Notes under the pieces: model-generated
Told to the model about the DNA's origin: nothing
What the model saw: only the letters and a program-made list of their open reading frames with translations
Databases searched by the model: none
Assembly (NCBI GenBank): GCA_029978705.1
Contig: JAPOIY010000003.1
Span: 45,422 to 109,421 of the forward strand
Direction of reading: 5' to 3'
Origin: Actinomycetota bacterium
GTDB lineage: Bacteria > Actinomycetota > Actinomycetes > S36-B12 > GCA-2699445
Length of the DNA stretch: 64,000 bases
Translations under genes and position numbers: made by a program
Shown: piece after piece, positions 63,652 to 64,000 of the stretch
Layout of the letters: every line of letters starts with the position of its first letter
Numbering within the stretch: position 1 is the stretch's first letter

Positions 63652-64000
63652 TCAGCCGAGTCCCAACTGCCACAGGGTGGCGTCATACAGGGCGCGCGCC
63701 GCCTCCGGGTCCTGCGCATTCGCGCCGGGCTGCGCGACCGCGCAGTGGGCGAGGTAGGACCCCGAGGTCAGCCCGGGCTCGGTGGCGGCGTACACCGAGG
63801 TCGCCGCGGCCTCGGTCAGGGAGTCGGACCCGGACACTTTCATCCCGTCCCGCAGCAGTTTCGTCTCCACCATGCCGGGATGGACCGCCAGGAACACCGC
63901 GTCGGGGTGGCGCCCGGCCCACTCGCGGGTCATCAGCAGCCCCGCGAGTTTCGTGGCCGCGTGGGCCTTGAAGTGGTGCCAGCGCCGCTCCGCGTAGTCC
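63652..64000 (-). CDS. Short-chain dehydrogenase-like protein, N-terminal part outside window
   Basis: The frame is open through the window edge, so about two thirds of the gene lies beyond 64000. The visible part reads RRWHHFKAHAATKLAGLLMTREWAGRHPDAVFLAVHPGMVETKLL. This matches the region after the active site of retinol-dehydrogenase-like SDRs (usual AYxxSKLANxLFTxEL...HPGxVxT). The lysine of YxxxK is present (ATK), but the tyrosine position is histidine (KAHAATK). If the alignment is right, the canonical catalytic tyrosine is missing. The NAD-binding domain cannot be checked here. Confidence 0.75.
   Translation of the reverse strand, partial: DYAERRWHHFKAHAATKLAGLLMTREWAGRHPDAVFLAVHPGMVETKLLRDGMKVSGSDSLTEAAATSVYAATEPGLTSGSYLAHCAVAQPGANAQDPEAARALYDATLWQLGLG

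Overview
The window is a gene-dense stretch of chromosome from a high-GC actinobacterium. The evidence is the strongly GC-biased third codon positions, frequent GTG starts, four-base GTGA/ATGA overlaps, and several gene orders typical of Actinomycetota: sucC-sucD-DUF6350/PerM-purN-purH, folD-DUF3017-mdh, mnmA-MetE-like-ligA and gatCAB. I cannot name a genus. No rRNA, tRNA, CRISPR array, transposase or prophage gene was seen, and no gap over about 200 bases lacks a gene.

Layout. 1-2.26 kb: a truncated phospholipase D-like gene and an apparently exported deaminase-like lipoprotein. 2.3-13.25 kb: core metabolism (sucCD, perM-like, purN, purH, a DMT permease, folD, DUF3017, mdh, icd, xthA). 13.25-19.84 kb: an accessory block with a C-terminal hypE remnant, a histidine kinase/response regulator pair, and three secreted proteins (two unknown, one DRGH-type nuclease). 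Two near-identical 21-bp elements sit in its two divergent intergenic regions. 19.8-26.3 kb: trpS, then a large protein whose C-terminal half resembles cyanobacterial acyl-ACP reductase, a glycosyltransferase, a wax ester synthase/DGAT and a methyltransferase. This may be a neutral-lipid locus. 26.4-31.9 kb: etfBA, a secreted protein with a degenerate RTX-like tail, a cysteine desulfurase and mnmA. 31.9-41.8 kb: two tandem TRIC-family channels, a MetE-like protein, ligA, a mutT-like gene, a lipase, gatCAB and a third TRIC-family gene. 41.7-51.1 kb: single-gene units, many divergently paired (aldo/keto reductase, PHP phosphatase, PfkB kinase, two alpha/beta hydrolases, a flavin monooxygenase, an IMPase, a polysaccharide deacetylase, ilvD). 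51.1-56.4 kb: an MMPL exporter with a heptad-repeat partner. 56.6-62.8 kb: two inverted paralogous MFS genes and ilvB-ilvN-ilvC behind an attenuator. The end holds a double-VOC protein and a truncated SDR gene.

How the genes work together. sucCD, mdh and icd supply TCA-cycle steps. purN/purH and folD share one-carbon folate chemistry. ilvB, ilvN, ilvC and ilvD supply the early branched-chain amino acid steps. The cysteine desulfurase and mnmA make 2-thiouridine in tRNA. gatCAB with trpS serve tRNA charging.

Two expression features stand out. About twenty genes have a hexamer with A at position 2 and T at position 6, usually exactly 6 nt before the start codon and without a Shine-Dalgarno sequence, which points to widespread leaderless transcription. 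The ilvB leader has a TTGACG-17-CATATT promoter, an apparently leaderless 9-residue peptide MRIPRLVVG, a perfect 10-bp hairpin and a T-run terminator. All functions are read from sequence and family knowledge; no database search was run.
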